Shown here piece after piece: positions 17,936-25,904 of a stretch of DNA of 64,000 nucleotides. Every line of letters begins with the position of its first letter. The first letter of the stretch is position 1. Below the pieces are notes generated by a model. The model saw nothing but the letters and a program-made list of their open reading frames with translations, was not told the DNA's origin and ran no database searches. Position numbers and translations under genes: made by a program. This DNA comes from Pseudomonas putida. GTDB lineage: Bacteria > Pseudomonadota > Gammaproteobacteria > Pseudomonadales > Pseudomonadaceae. Where the stretch lies: positions 2,074,001-2,138,000 of the forward strand of contig CP163498.1 in assembly GCA_041071465.1 (NCBI GenBank). The letters run 5' to 3'.

Positions 17936-18934
17936 TTACTTCTTTGCAACGTTACCCGCGTGGGACAGGCCCAGGTCAGCCAGGGTCTTGTCGACGACTT
18001 TGGCCGGCAGCGGAATGTAGCCATCCTTCACCACGACCTGCTGGCCAGCTTGCGACAGCACCAGCTTGACGAACTCGGCTTCCAGCGGAGCCAGAGGCTT
18101 GTTCGGCGCCTTGTTGACGTAAACGTACAGGAAGCGCGACAGCGGGTAGCTGCCATTCAGGGCGTTGGTTTCGTTGTCTTCGACGAACTCGCCGCCTTCC
18201 TTCTTGGCCAGGGCCACGGTCTTGACGCTGGCAGTCTTGTAACCAATGCCCGAGTAACCGATGCCGTTCAGCGAAGAGCTGATCGACTGCACGACCGAAG
18301 CCGAGCCAGGCTGCTCGTTGACGTTAGGCTTGAAGTCGCCTTTGCACAGGGCTTCTTCCTTGAAGTAGCCGTAGGTGCCCGAGACCGAGTTGCGGCCGAA
18401 CAGCTGGATTGGCTTGTTGGCCAGGTCGCCGGTCACACCGACGTCACCCCAGGTCTTGATCTCGGCCTTGCCACCGCACAGGCGGGTGGAGGAGAAGATG
18501 GCGTCGACCTGAGCCATGGTCAGGCCCTTGATCGGGTTGTCTTTGTGCACGAACACGGCCAGGGCATCGACGGCGACCGGGATTGCGGTCGGCTTGTAGC
18601 CGTACTTCTGCTCGAAGGCCTGCAGTTCGACGTCTTTCATCTTGCGGCTCATCGGGCCGAGGTTGGCGGTGCCTTCGGTCAGCGCGGGTGGCGCGGTGGA
18701 GGAGCCGGCTGCCTGGATCTGGATGTTTACGTTCGGATATTCCTTCTTGTAGGCCTCGGCCCACAGCGTCATCAGGTTCGCCAGGGTGTCGGAACCAACG
18801 CTGGAGAGGTTGCCCGATACACCGGTGGTCTTGGTGTAGGTCGGGATCGCAGGATCGACAGCGGCTACCGCGTTGGCGGTTGCAACGCCAGCGGCGGCAA
18901 AGGTGAGGGCCGCCATCAAACGCTTCAGTTTCAT
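17936..18934 (-). CDS. pstS: Phosphate ABC transporter substrate-binding protein PstS
   Basis: Periplasmic phosphate-binding protein that feeds PstCAB. Of 332 residues, 1-24 are a signal peptide ([22 protein letters not shown]). The mature protein has the phosphate-contact segments: VGSDTLANL (about 46-54), [11 protein letters not shown] (about 75-85) and [12 protein letters not shown] (about 178-189). Length and motifs match the 30-plus-kDa Pseudomonas PstS. It is transcribed from a Pho-box promoter at 19008-19037 and ends in a hairpin, ahead of pstC. Confidence 0.97.
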   Translation of the reverse strand: MKLKRLMAALTFAAAGVATANAVAAVDPAIPTYTKTTGVSGNLSSVGSDTLANLMTLWAEAYKKEYPNVNIQIQAAGSSTAPPALTEGTANLGPMSRKMKDVELQAFEQKYGYKPTAIPVAVDALAVFVHKDNPIKGLTMAQVDAIFSSTRLCGGKAEIKTWGDVGVTGDLANKPIQLFGRNSVSGTYGYFKEEALCKGDFKPNVNEQPGSASVVQSISSSLNGIGYSGIGYKTASVKTVALAKKEGGEFVEDNETNALNGSYPLSRFLYVYVNKAPNKPLAPLEAEFVKLVLSQAGQQVVVKDGYIPLPAKVVDKTLADLGLSHAGNVAKK

Positions 18935-19007
18935 GCCTTGCTCCTAGCAGGAATATTGGGGTGTTGGATGGAACGGGCCCAAGTATCGGCAGGCCGCATG
19001 AACACGA

Positions 19008-19037
19008 TATGACTTCATTGTGACAATTGGATGAAAG
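19008..19037 (-). promoter_or_regulatory. Triple Pho-box repeat upstream of pstS
   Basis: Minus strand CTTTCAT, then TTGTCAC, then AAGTCAT, each 11 bp apart, about 75 bp before the pstS ATG. TCATAT could be the -10 if the first two repeats form the PhoB site. The downstream bacteriocin gene cluster ends only about 57 bp away. Confidence 0.75.
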
Positions 19038-19093
19038 GCCATCATCGGTTATCCGGGATGGCCTGACTTGATATCGCTGGGAAACTGGCGGCG

Positions 19094-20611
19094 CTAAAGC
19101 TCGCGGCGATCCCTGAACATGACGTATACCGGTGCCAGCCCAGCCTGCGGCGGAAACACCACGATGTAGTCATCGAATTGAACCTGCGTCAGGTCCATGA
19201 AGCGCTCTATGATAGGCACATTGGGCATGTGCAGATAGCTAATGCTCGGCGGCCGGGAGATGTCTATCGGCGGATAGGGCGCGCTGCCCTTCTGCCACAG
19301 AACGGTAACAGGCGCCCCGGTCTCGCTAGTGAATGCGAAAGCCCGCCGACCCGCATCCCAACCAGCTTCCCGCACCCGCACGCGCGAAGGCACGATGGGG
19401 CCCTGCGTCGAGGTCATCAGCACATGACAGTAACGGGTAAAGGGTTTTACACCTTTGGTGCTGCCGGAGCGGGCACCACGCACCATCGAGCACAGACGCA
19501 TGGGCAGATCCACCTCTGCCCGTTCAGCGGCCAGATCGGCCCAATCCTGCCGATCTTCGTCGAGTATTTCAGCAAGTGGCACCGTCAGCCCGAAACGCGG
19601 GTCATCGCTTGGGGTTCCCTGCACAAACTCGATTAAATCCGCATACGTACCGGGGTGGTCACCTTGCAAGGAGGTCGCCTGCCACTCCAGCTCTGCCACC
19701 GCCGAGCGCACGGTCTTGATCAGATGGCGTTGCTGTTGGGCAACGTCACCGTTCAAGCCCTGCGCCATCAGCAATGCCGGGTGCAGGTTTGAGGCATCAG
19801 CTGCCGCTACCAACGTCAAAGGCCCATGCCCTGGGCCAGCCCCGGTCGCTTTGGCCAACTGGGCAATACGTGCTTCCAGGTGTTCTATCAGTGTCACACC
19901 GCGAGCGTACAACACGGAATGACGCCCTTGCGCCATGGCCAAGGCCGCAGCATGACGCTGGCTACCGGCATTCATTTCTTGCAACGCCACGGCCTGAATC
20001 GCTGCGTCCAGGAAGGGGCTGGTAGCATCACGCACGGCAGCGTCGAGTGCGAACTTGACCGACATGTGCAACCGCTCAAGTTGAAACACTGCCTGCGCAG
20101 CTTGGTGCTGAATGGATTCCAGAGCACGCAGCGTAGCAAGGCTGAAAGCCAGTTGCTGTTCCGGCGTGCTGGCCACTGGGTCAATGGTTAGCTGTTGCTC
20201 AAGTGCAGCAAGCTGCAGCGTTGCCTGCTGCTCAGCGGCATGAACCTGCGCCACCAACTTGCGCACTTTCTCCAGGTTGCGAGTGGAAGACTGGCTGGCA
20301 CGCTGTTCGCTCGCCATGCTTCGAAGCTCTCTTCGCGGCTGTAAATGCTGCCCCTTGAAGGCCGGAAGGCCATTTCTCTGGTGCCACGATTTGATTGTTG
20401 CAACGATATGCTCTGGCGAGTTTATAGCGCCGACGGCATCGGCGTTTGAGTAGAACAAAAGGTCACTACCGGCGGGGTGGCCGACTATCTGGTCGAAATG
20501 ATCGATGAGAGCGTTGTGCTCAGACCTCTGAGTCTCAACGTTCCATAGCGTAGTGACTAGCGATAAGAAACTTTGCTCGTCGTGATCTTGCAGTCGACTT
20601 TCAAGCTTCAT
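19094..20611 (-). CDS. Chimera of Im9-like DNase immunity domain and S-type pyocin body lacking a nuclease
   Basis: A 505-residue protein of unusual make-up. Residues 1-88 are a colicin/pyocin DNase immunity domain of the Im2/Im7/Im8/Im9 type: DEQSFLSLVTTLWN, then EHNALIDHFDQIVGHPAGSDLLFY (about 31-54, with F53 and Y54 where Im9 has its key Tyr pair), then SPEHIVATIKSWHQRNGLPAFKG. Without a stop this runs into a helical segment (about 100-260), then an S-type pyocin domain (about 395-500; FDDYIVVFPPQAGLAPVYVMF). The chain stops at RDRREL, where pyocins S1/S2 continue into the HNH DNase. An internal ATG at 20317, with GAAGAGAG upstream, might start the pyocin part separately. It overlaps the preceding gene by 11 bp. 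Function unknown; a disarmed bacteriocin carrying immunity is inferred. Confidence 0.8.
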   Translation of the reverse strand: MKLESRLQDHDEQSFLSLVTTLWNVETQRSEHNALIDHFDQIVGHPAGSDLLFYSNADAVGAINSPEHIVATIKSWHQRNGLPAFKGQHLQPRRELRSMASEQRASQSSTRNLEKVRKLVAQVHAAEQQATLQLAALEQQLTIDPVASTPEQQLAFSLATLRALESIQHQAAQAVFQLERLHMSVKFALDAAVRDATSPFLDAAIQAVALQEMNAGSQRHAAALAMAQGRHSVLYARGVTLIEHLEARIAQLAKATGAGPGHGPLTLVAAADASNLHPALLMAQGLNGDVAQQQRHLIKTVRSAVAELEWQATSLQGDHPGTYADLIEFVQGTPSDDPRFGLTVPLAEILDEDRQDWADLAAERAEVDLPMRLCSMVRGARSGSTKGVKPFTRYCHVLMTSTQGPIVPSRVRVREAGWDAGRRAFAFTSETGAPVTVLWQKGSAPYPPIDISRPPSISYLHMPNVPIIERFMDLTQVQFDDYIVVFPPQAGLAPVYVMFRDRREL

Positions 20612-21074
20612 CTTCCGTGCCCCTTAAAACCAGACCGGATACAACAAAATCCTTAGTGTACGAATAAATCAAATCAATATACCCAAAGCCCGCACCGGAG
20701 AGTCGATACATATCCCACCCACCCGTCTTACCTATCGGTTCCGGCATTACCAACGGCTCGCTCGTTCTTAGAGGACTACCCCAAGCAGCTCTAACAGCGC
20801 TCTTATCTAAGCAACCGTAGGGCTCAGATAAAAAATCTTTAAATTCAGGCGCCAAATCCACTCGCCTTATGATAGTTATAGCCACCGCTTTTAACATTTT
20901 GCTGTCTGAATCAAACTCAAAACTAACACCCGGCTCCGGCTCTAGGTAAAAATCCTCCGCCCCCGGGTAAAGCTTGATACGTCGCAGATTCGGATCAAGC
21001 CCATTCTCAACTAAATCAGCATAAGTCCTGTTAACGCTTTCCAGCCAAGGCTCAACTGCTACAATCCTTTTCAT
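20601..21074 (-). CDS. Probable bacteriocin immunity protein (DUF6392-like)
   Basis: A 157-residue protein with no signal peptide or membrane helix, encoded 3 bp after the toxin gene stop and overlapping the next gene by 11 bp. Position and size are those of a dedicated immunity protein. The sequence (RTYADLVENGLDPNLRRIKLYPG near 16-38, FEFDSDSKMLKAVAITIIRR near 52-71, AWGSPLRTSEP near 98-108) recalls the DUF6392 group often found beside S-type pyocins; this match is from memory. It has a lower GC content than the flanking chromosome, like the 3' end of the toxin gene, so the toxin tip and this gene were probably acquired together. It is expected to neutralise the C-terminal domain of the 859-residue toxin. 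Confidence 0.7.
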   Translation of the reverse strand: MKRIVAVEPWLESVNRTYADLVENGLDPNLRRIKLYPGAEDFYLEPEPGVSFEFDSDSKMLKAVAITIIRRVDLAPEFKDFLSEPYGCLDKSAVRAAWGSPLRTSEPLVMPEPIGKTGGWDMYRLSGAGFGYIDLIYSYTKDFVVSGLVLRGTEDEA

Positions 21075-21077
21075 GCG

Positions 21078-23657
21078 TCACCTTTTATTAATCAGTTTTT
21101 TGAGCAATTCTGTAAGCTCCACCTTGATACCCTCAACACGTTCAGGCGAAATTCCATTTTCTATTAAACCTTTCTTTAGTGCTTCAACATTACTGCCAAT
21201 AGCTGACAAGGGATCTTTGGCATCTAGAGCTTGTTTAGCTTTGGTGTTACGCCCGCCGTACGTTTCGCTGTACTTTCGATGCACTTCTGTAGGAATAACG
21301 ACAGCAGGTGCACGCCTTAGTATTTGGTATATTTCATACAGTTGCAGGTCTGGAAAATTTTTCTGTAACCATCGTTTCAATGCCGATTGAGATGGAATGT
21401 GGTCCACGCCCATGTCATCCCTTATGCTGCGACGCTCCAAGTCATTATAATTCCCAGTTTCTCCGACTTCTGCAGGTTCATTATTAACCAGCCCAGGCTC
21501 CGGCAGATCTACATCACCACCGAATCCAGGAATTATGGCCCCAGTCTCACCCGGATTCTCGCCAGGAAGTATTTCAAGACTTGGCCCCACAGGATCCAAG
21601 GTATCGCCTGGCAGAATGCCCGGCAGTAACGGCCCCTCCGGCAAGGGTGTCGGGCCGAGCAGCTCCGCGCCTGGGGCCACCAACGGCGTCCAGGTGCGTG
21701 ATGGTTGGCCCTGAACAATGCCAGCATCGAACTCAAGGGCCAGACTGGCGGCGAACCACGGCTCGAACGGCAGGACCACTGCCGGCACGCCTAGAGTGTC
21801 CGCTGGTGTGTGGATTCTTAGCTGGTCAAGGTTGTAGCCAACATCAACAGCTCCAACATGACGAAGCTCAAACTCGTGTCGCGCGCCGCTCCAACTTGCT
21901 CGCGGGGCCACGGGTGGAAAACCCCTGATGATTCGACGCTGATTCACCTCATCGAATTGACCGAGCAACCCCTGCTCCGCCGCAATGGCCCGCCATACCG
22001 CGCTTTCGAATGCCGGCATGCCGGTGAACAAGCGGCCGCGTAGCTGGTTACCAACCTGCACCGGCATTGCTACGCCAGCGGCAGCGCCATTCGCGGGCCA
22101 CCAGTCAGCGCCAGCGACTTGGCCATTACCGCTGACAACACCAGTACCCGCCGGCGAAACTACGAATGAAAAGTACTGGGGCAGTTGACCAGGGATACAG
22201 ACGATGCAGTCATCGAAGCGAAGGTCCACGCCAGCGCCAACCTCTGCAGCTTGTGGCTCAAGCGCGAGCATCCGGCCGTTGGACGGGCTTTCCGCCACCG
22301 GGGTAGCGTTACCCAGAACGATGGTTTTCCCGTCGGGCGTCTGTGCCTCGACTCGGTAGGTATCGGTGACGGGGTCGTAAACGGCATTCCTGACCCGGAC
22401 CTCCGGGGCGATTCCGGCGCCTGTGGCGGCCACCGCTATCGCACTGCCACCTGGAAGATGCTCGATCTTGATGCGCTGACCCAGACGGGCCGACCCACCC
22501 GCATCGGCGATAGCCTGAAGATCCTGCCCTGGCGCAATGCCCAGCAGGTCTGCATGTATGCCCAAACCTTCGAAGTGACGCCTGCGCTGGGCTTCGGTCA
22601 GTTCGCCATTCCCCAGCGCCGGCGAATACAGCATGGCCGTGGCCGAGAGACCGACCGCCTGACCAAGGCGGATAGCTGCAACCCTCAGCACTTCCTTGGC
22701 CGCGCTAGCAATCGCCTGCTCGATAGCCGTTGCCAGCTCAGCCGCAACCTGCGCGCCTGCCTGACCAAGCAACACGCCCCCAGCCGACGCAGCCGCTACT
22801 GGCACGGTCAGCGTGGCGGCCTCCTTCAGCCGAACAAGGCGCCGGTCTTCGTCAACCTGCTGCTTGTAGCGAATTCTGGATTCGCGCAGCTCAGCGTATT
22901 GCCGCTGACGCTCCCATTCCGCCTCCCTGGCGCGCCAGAGCTGTTCCTGTTGGGCATGTTCTACAGCCAGCTCGGCTGAGCGCTGCGACAGCTGGGCAAT
23001 TGCCTCCTGCAGCAAACGAGCCTCTGAGGCCGCTACGTACGCTGTTTCCCAGCCCTGATGCAGTTGCTGCATGTGTTGCGCGGTCGCCAGCCCGGCCAGT
23101 CGGGCGGCGTATGTACCTGCATCAGCATCATGGCCAGCAAAAGCCCCGGCCAACGCCTGCCGATTCGCCAACTCAAGCTGCTTGGCGGCTATAAGCCCTT
23201 TGGTTTCGTTTTGCGCTTTGGTGATCTGGTAAAGCTGCCAACGCTCACTGCCGTCGTATTCCGGGCGTTTGCGCGCTGCGTTGATCTCCTGCTGTAGCGC
23301 CTGTGCCAAGCCTTGCGCCTGGCCAGCGAAATGCGCATCAAGCTGCACGCGCCGAACTTCACGTGCCTGGCTATGAGCCTCCACTTGCTGCCTATGTAAT
23401 GCAGCCAGCATTTCGGCATGAGCCCTTGCGGCTGCCGCTTGGCGAGCCTGCTCCTGGGCTCTTGCTTGCGCCAAGGCAGCAGCACGCGCTCTGGCACGCT
23501 TCTTCTTGCGACGTCGGCTGGAACCGCCAAAGCCACCACCGAAGCCACCGCCGCCGCCAATGCTGAAGAAGCCGCCCCCGCCGCTACTGGAACCTGAGGA
23601 GCCAGGGGTGATGACAACATCACCCGTGGAACTGTCATGAAGTGTGTTTTGAGCCAT
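21078..23657 (-). CDS. S-type pyocin-like bacteriocin with degenerate HNH DNase domain and a second C-terminal toxin domain
   Basis: An 859-residue secreted-type toxin without signal peptide. Residues 1-60: Gly-rich then Arg/Lys-rich, like colicin translocation segments. About 60-280: Ala/Gln-rich coiled coil. About 282-345: hydrophobic helices. About 395-505: S-type pyocin domain. About 506-625: a domain aligning with colicin E9-type HNH DNases (LRGRLFTGMPAFESAVW, LLGQF, FELRH, YNLDQLRIHTP). Where E9 has FELHH and TPKRHIDIH, this has FELRH (R599, H600) and TPADTLGV, so the metal ligands are lost. About 650-735: Pro-rich linker. About 740-859: a distinct lower-GC domain with H753 (DHIPSQSALKRW), H793 (PTEVHRKYSETYGGRN) and N804, plausibly a nuclease of the HNH/EndoVII type, not proven. 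The ATG at 23657 lies in a hairpin stem. Two immunity-like genes follow. Confidence 0.8.
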   Translation of the reverse strand: MAQNTLHDSSTGDVVITPGSSGSSSGGGGFFSIGGGGGFGGGFGGSSRRRKKKRARARAAALAQARAQEQARQAAAARAHAEMLAALHRQQVEAHSQAREVRRVQLDAHFAGQAQGLAQALQQEINAARKRPEYDGSERWQLYQITKAQNETKGLIAAKQLELANRQALAGAFAGHDADAGTYAARLAGLATAQHMQQLHQGWETAYVAASEARLLQEAIAQLSQRSAELAVEHAQQEQLWRAREAEWERQRQYAELRESRIRYKQQVDEDRRLVRLKEAATLTVPVAAASAGGVLLGQAGAQVAAELATAIEQAIASAAKEVLRVAAIRLGQAVGLSATAMLYSPALGNGELTEAQRRRHFEGLGIHADLLGIAPGQDLQAIADAGGSARLGQRIKIEHLPGGSAIAVAATGAGIAPEVRVRNAVYDPVTDTYRVEAQTPDGKTIVLGNATPVAESPSNGRMLALEPQAAEVGAGVDLRFDDCIVCIPGQLPQYFSFVVSPAGTGVVSGNGQVAGADWWPANGAAAGVAMPVQVGNQLRGRLFTGMPAFESAVWRAIAAEQGLLGQFDEVNQRRIIRGFPPVAPRASWSGARHEFELRHVGAVDVGYNLDQLRIHTPADTLGVPAVVLPFEPWFAASLALEFDAGIVQGQPSRTWTPLVAPGAELLGPTPLPEGPLLPGILPGDTLDPVGPSLEILPGENPGETGAIIPGFGGDVDLPEPGLVNNEPAEVGETGNYNDLERRSIRDDMGVDHIPSQSALKRWLQKNFPDLQLYEIYQILRRAPAVVIPTEVHRKYSETYGGRNTKAKQALDAKDPLSAIGSNVEALKKGLIENGISPERVEGIKVELTELLKKLINKR

Positions 23658-23683
23658 ACAGATTCTCCTTCTCTGTATGGCTC
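23651..23683 (-). promoter_or_regulatory. Hairpin enclosing the toxin ribosome binding site and start codon
   Basis: GAGCCATACAGA and its exact reverse complement TCTGTATGGCTC are separated by 9 nt. In the mRNA the loop is GAAGGAGAA, holding the AAGGAG ribosome binding site, and the ATG of the toxin is base-paired inside the 3' arm of the 12-bp stem. This predicts translational control of the bacteriocin. Confidence 0.75.
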
Positions 23684-23784
23684 AGGCTGACGATCTAGCC
23701 GTCGGTCACTGCGTTACTTATTCCTCTGTCCTTGTTCACGTCTTTCAACATGTTGCAGCAAACGAGAGTCAGCCCCAGCGCAGA

Positions 23785-25074
23785 TCAGCGCTTGTTGGCG
23801 AGCAGGTACAGCCCCACAGCCAGACCAACGGCGCACAAGCCTGCCACATAGTAGGCAGGCGCCATCGGGCTCACCTTCAGCAGCGCGGTCACCACCATCG
23901 GCGTCAAACCGCCGAAGATCGCGTAGGCCACGTTGTACGAGAACGACAGCCCGCTGAAGCGCACCGCCGCCGGGAATGCCTTGACCATTACATAAGGCAC
24001 CGCGCCAATCACGCCCACGCACAGGCCGGTCACGGCATACAGCGGGAACAGCAGCTCGGGCCGGGTTGGCAGGCTGTGGTAGAAGGTCCAGGAGCTGGCC
24101 AGCAGCAGCAGGCTGCCGATCACGAACACCCGGCCCGCACCAAAGCGGTCGGCCAGGCTGCCGGCGCCGATGCAGCCAAAGCTAAGCAATACAATGGCCA
24201 GGCTGTTGGCCTTGAGCGAGTCGGTCGGGCTGATGTGGTAGAAGCTCTGCAGCAGCGCCGGGGTCATCAGGATGACCACCACGATCCCGGCCGACAGCAT
24301 CCAGGTCAGCAACATCGACAGGATGATCGGGCCACGGTGGTCACGCAGCACGGCGCGCAGTGGCAGCTCCTCGGCCAGTGCCTTACGTTGCTGCATTTCG
24401 GCGAACACCGGGGTTTCGTGCAGCCAGCGGCGCAGGTAGACCGAGAACAGGCCGAACACGCCACCCAGCAGGAACGGGATACGCCAGGCGTAATCGGCCA
24501 CTTCTTCCACGCTGTACACACTGTTGATCAGTGTCGCTACCAGCGAGCCAAGCAGAATGCCGGCGGTCAGGCCTGCCGTCAGGGTACCGCAGGCGTAGCC
24601 AGTGTTGCGCGCTGGCACATGCTCGGAGACGAACACCCAGGCACCCGGCACCTCGCCGCCGATCGCCGCGCCTTGGATCACGCGCATCAGCAACAGCAGG
24701 ATAGGTGCCCACATGCCGATTTGTGCATACGTCGGCAGCAGGCCCATGATCAGGGTCGGCACGGCCATCATGAAAATGCTCAGGGTGAACATCTTCTTGC
24801 GCCCGAGCAGGTCGCCGAAATGGGCCATGATGATGCCGCCCAACGGCCGCGCCAGGTAGCCAGCGGCGAAGATGCCGAACGTTTGCATCAGGCGCAGCCA
24901 CTCCGGCATGTCGGCCGGGAAGAACAACTTGCCCACCACCGTGGCGAAGAACACGAAAATAATGAAGTCGTAGAACTCCAGCGCGCCGCCCAAGGCGGAC
25001 AGTGAGAGGGTCTTGTAGTCACTGCGGGTCAGCGGCCGCGAGGGCTGCTCGATACTGCTCGGCACGGAAGTCAT
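23785..25074 (-). CDS. MFS transporter of the metabolite:H+ symporter (MHS) type
   Basis: About 429 residues with 12 predicted membrane helices. The N-terminal signature SLSALGGALEFYDFIIFVFFA (about 20-40) and the loop RPLGGIIMAHFGDLLGRKK (about 74-92) are those of MHS proteins, which include citrate, proline-betaine and shikimate carriers. Another family block, RVIQGAAIGGEVPGAWVFVSEH, lies near residue 125-146. Substrate cannot be assigned. ATG 25074 is chosen because upstream codons to 25200 encode no family sequence. The bacteriocin gene lies downstream on the same strand, with 127 bp between, so it could receive readthrough. Confidence 0.88.
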   Translation of the reverse strand: MTSVPSSIEQPSRPLTRSDYKTLSLSALGGALEFYDFIIFVFFATVVGKLFFPADMPEWLRLMQTFGIFAAGYLARPLGGIIMAHFGDLLGRKKMFTLSIFMMAVPTLIMGLLPTYAQIGMWAPILLLLMRVIQGAAIGGEVPGAWVFVSEHVPARNTGYACGTLTAGLTAGILLGSLVATLINSVYSVEEVADYAWRIPFLLGGVFGLFSVYLRRWLHETPVFAEMQQRKALAEELPLRAVLRDHRGPIILSMLLTWMLSAGIVVVILMTPALLQSFYHISPTDSLKANSLAIVLLSFGCIGAGSLADRFGAGRVFVIGSLLLLASSWTFYHSLPTRPELLFPLYAVTGLCVGVIGAVPYVMVKAFPAAVRFSGLSFSYNVAYAIFGGLTPMVVTALLKVSPMAPAYYVAGLCAVGLAVGLYLLANKR

Positions 25075-25434
25075 CGCTCGTTGTTCTCTTTGTAGGGCAT
25101 GCAGGCCGCTTGGCACGCGGCTTCTGGATTGGGAGACAAGCGAAGATAGCAAATTGCCGAGCTGCGCCGAAAGCGATACAAAATCCCTACAGATATTCAT
25201 GAATGCACGGTCGTCGCTGGCCGTTATGCTCTATATACTGGCAGTTCGTAGGAAAAGGTTGCTGCTAGCGTGGGATGTTGTGCGAAAACTCCGGTCTTTA
25301 TGTCAGGCGGTTTCGCAGAGTTTCCCTACGGCCGCCCAGTGAAACGAAATCGGCGTAGTATGTTTCAAGCTGAATCGTTTACCCGGCCTTTGCGCCACAC
25401 CAACGAAAGCGTCACGGGTCAGAGGCCCCATCGC

Positions 25435-25833
25435 ATGATTGAGCTCGAACAAGAAGATCCGATCCCGCAAGGCGACCTGGCCTTGCAGATCACCGCACTG
25501 CCGCGCGAGACCAACGGGTTTGGCGACATCTTCGGCGGCTGGCTGGTTGCCCAAATGGATTTGGCCGGCACCGCCATGGCCAGCCGTGTTGCTGGCGGCC
25601 GCGTGGCCACCGTGGCCATCGACCGCATGGCCTTCCTGGTACCGGTGGCAGTAGGCGCGCAGCTGTCGTTCTACACCCAGACCCTGGAAATCGGCCGCAG
25701 CTCGATCCAGATGATGGTCGAAGTGTGGAGCGACGACCCGCTGTCCAGCGAATGGCGCAAGGTCACCGAAGCGGCATTCGTCTTCGTCGCCATCGACGGC
25801 AGTGGCCGCACCCGCTCCGTGCCTCGTCGCTGA
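25435..25833 (+). CDS. Acyl-CoA thioesterase, YciA-like hot-dog protein
   Basis: A 132-residue single hot-dog-fold thioesterase that should release CoA from short or medium acyl-CoAs in the cytosol. It has the family features GDIFGGWLVAQMDLAGTAMASRVAGGRVATVAIDRMAFLVPV (about 27-68), in which the conserved Asp of QMD is catalytic in homologues. AGAGG lies about 10 nt before ATG 25435; the longer open frame from 25270 is not conserved. It is followed by the mutarotase gene, in a possible operon, and diverges from the MHS transporter. Confidence 0.88.
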   Translation: MIELEQEDPIPQGDLALQITALPRETNGFGDIFGGWLVAQMDLAGTAMASRVAGGRVATVAIDRMAFLVPVAVGAQLSFYTQTLEIGRSSIQMMVEVWSDDPLSSEWRKVTEAAFVFVAIDGSGRTRSVPRR

Positions 25834-25904
25834 GCCACGCCGGCGGTAAACTCATTGCATGTGCCCGGGTCCAAGGCCCACTGGCAATCAATGAGATGAA
25901 CGCA

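Noticed and set aside
22185..22979. 264-residue plus-strand frame inside the bacteriocin gene
   Set aside because: No ribosome binding site or known domain; considered as an overlapping immunity gene but it is not conserved-looking and the minus-strand protein is continuous.
23677..25005. 442-residue plus-strand open frame opposite the MHS transporter
   Set aside because: Gln/His/Arg-rich antisense frame; the transporter has a full set of membrane helices and family signatures.
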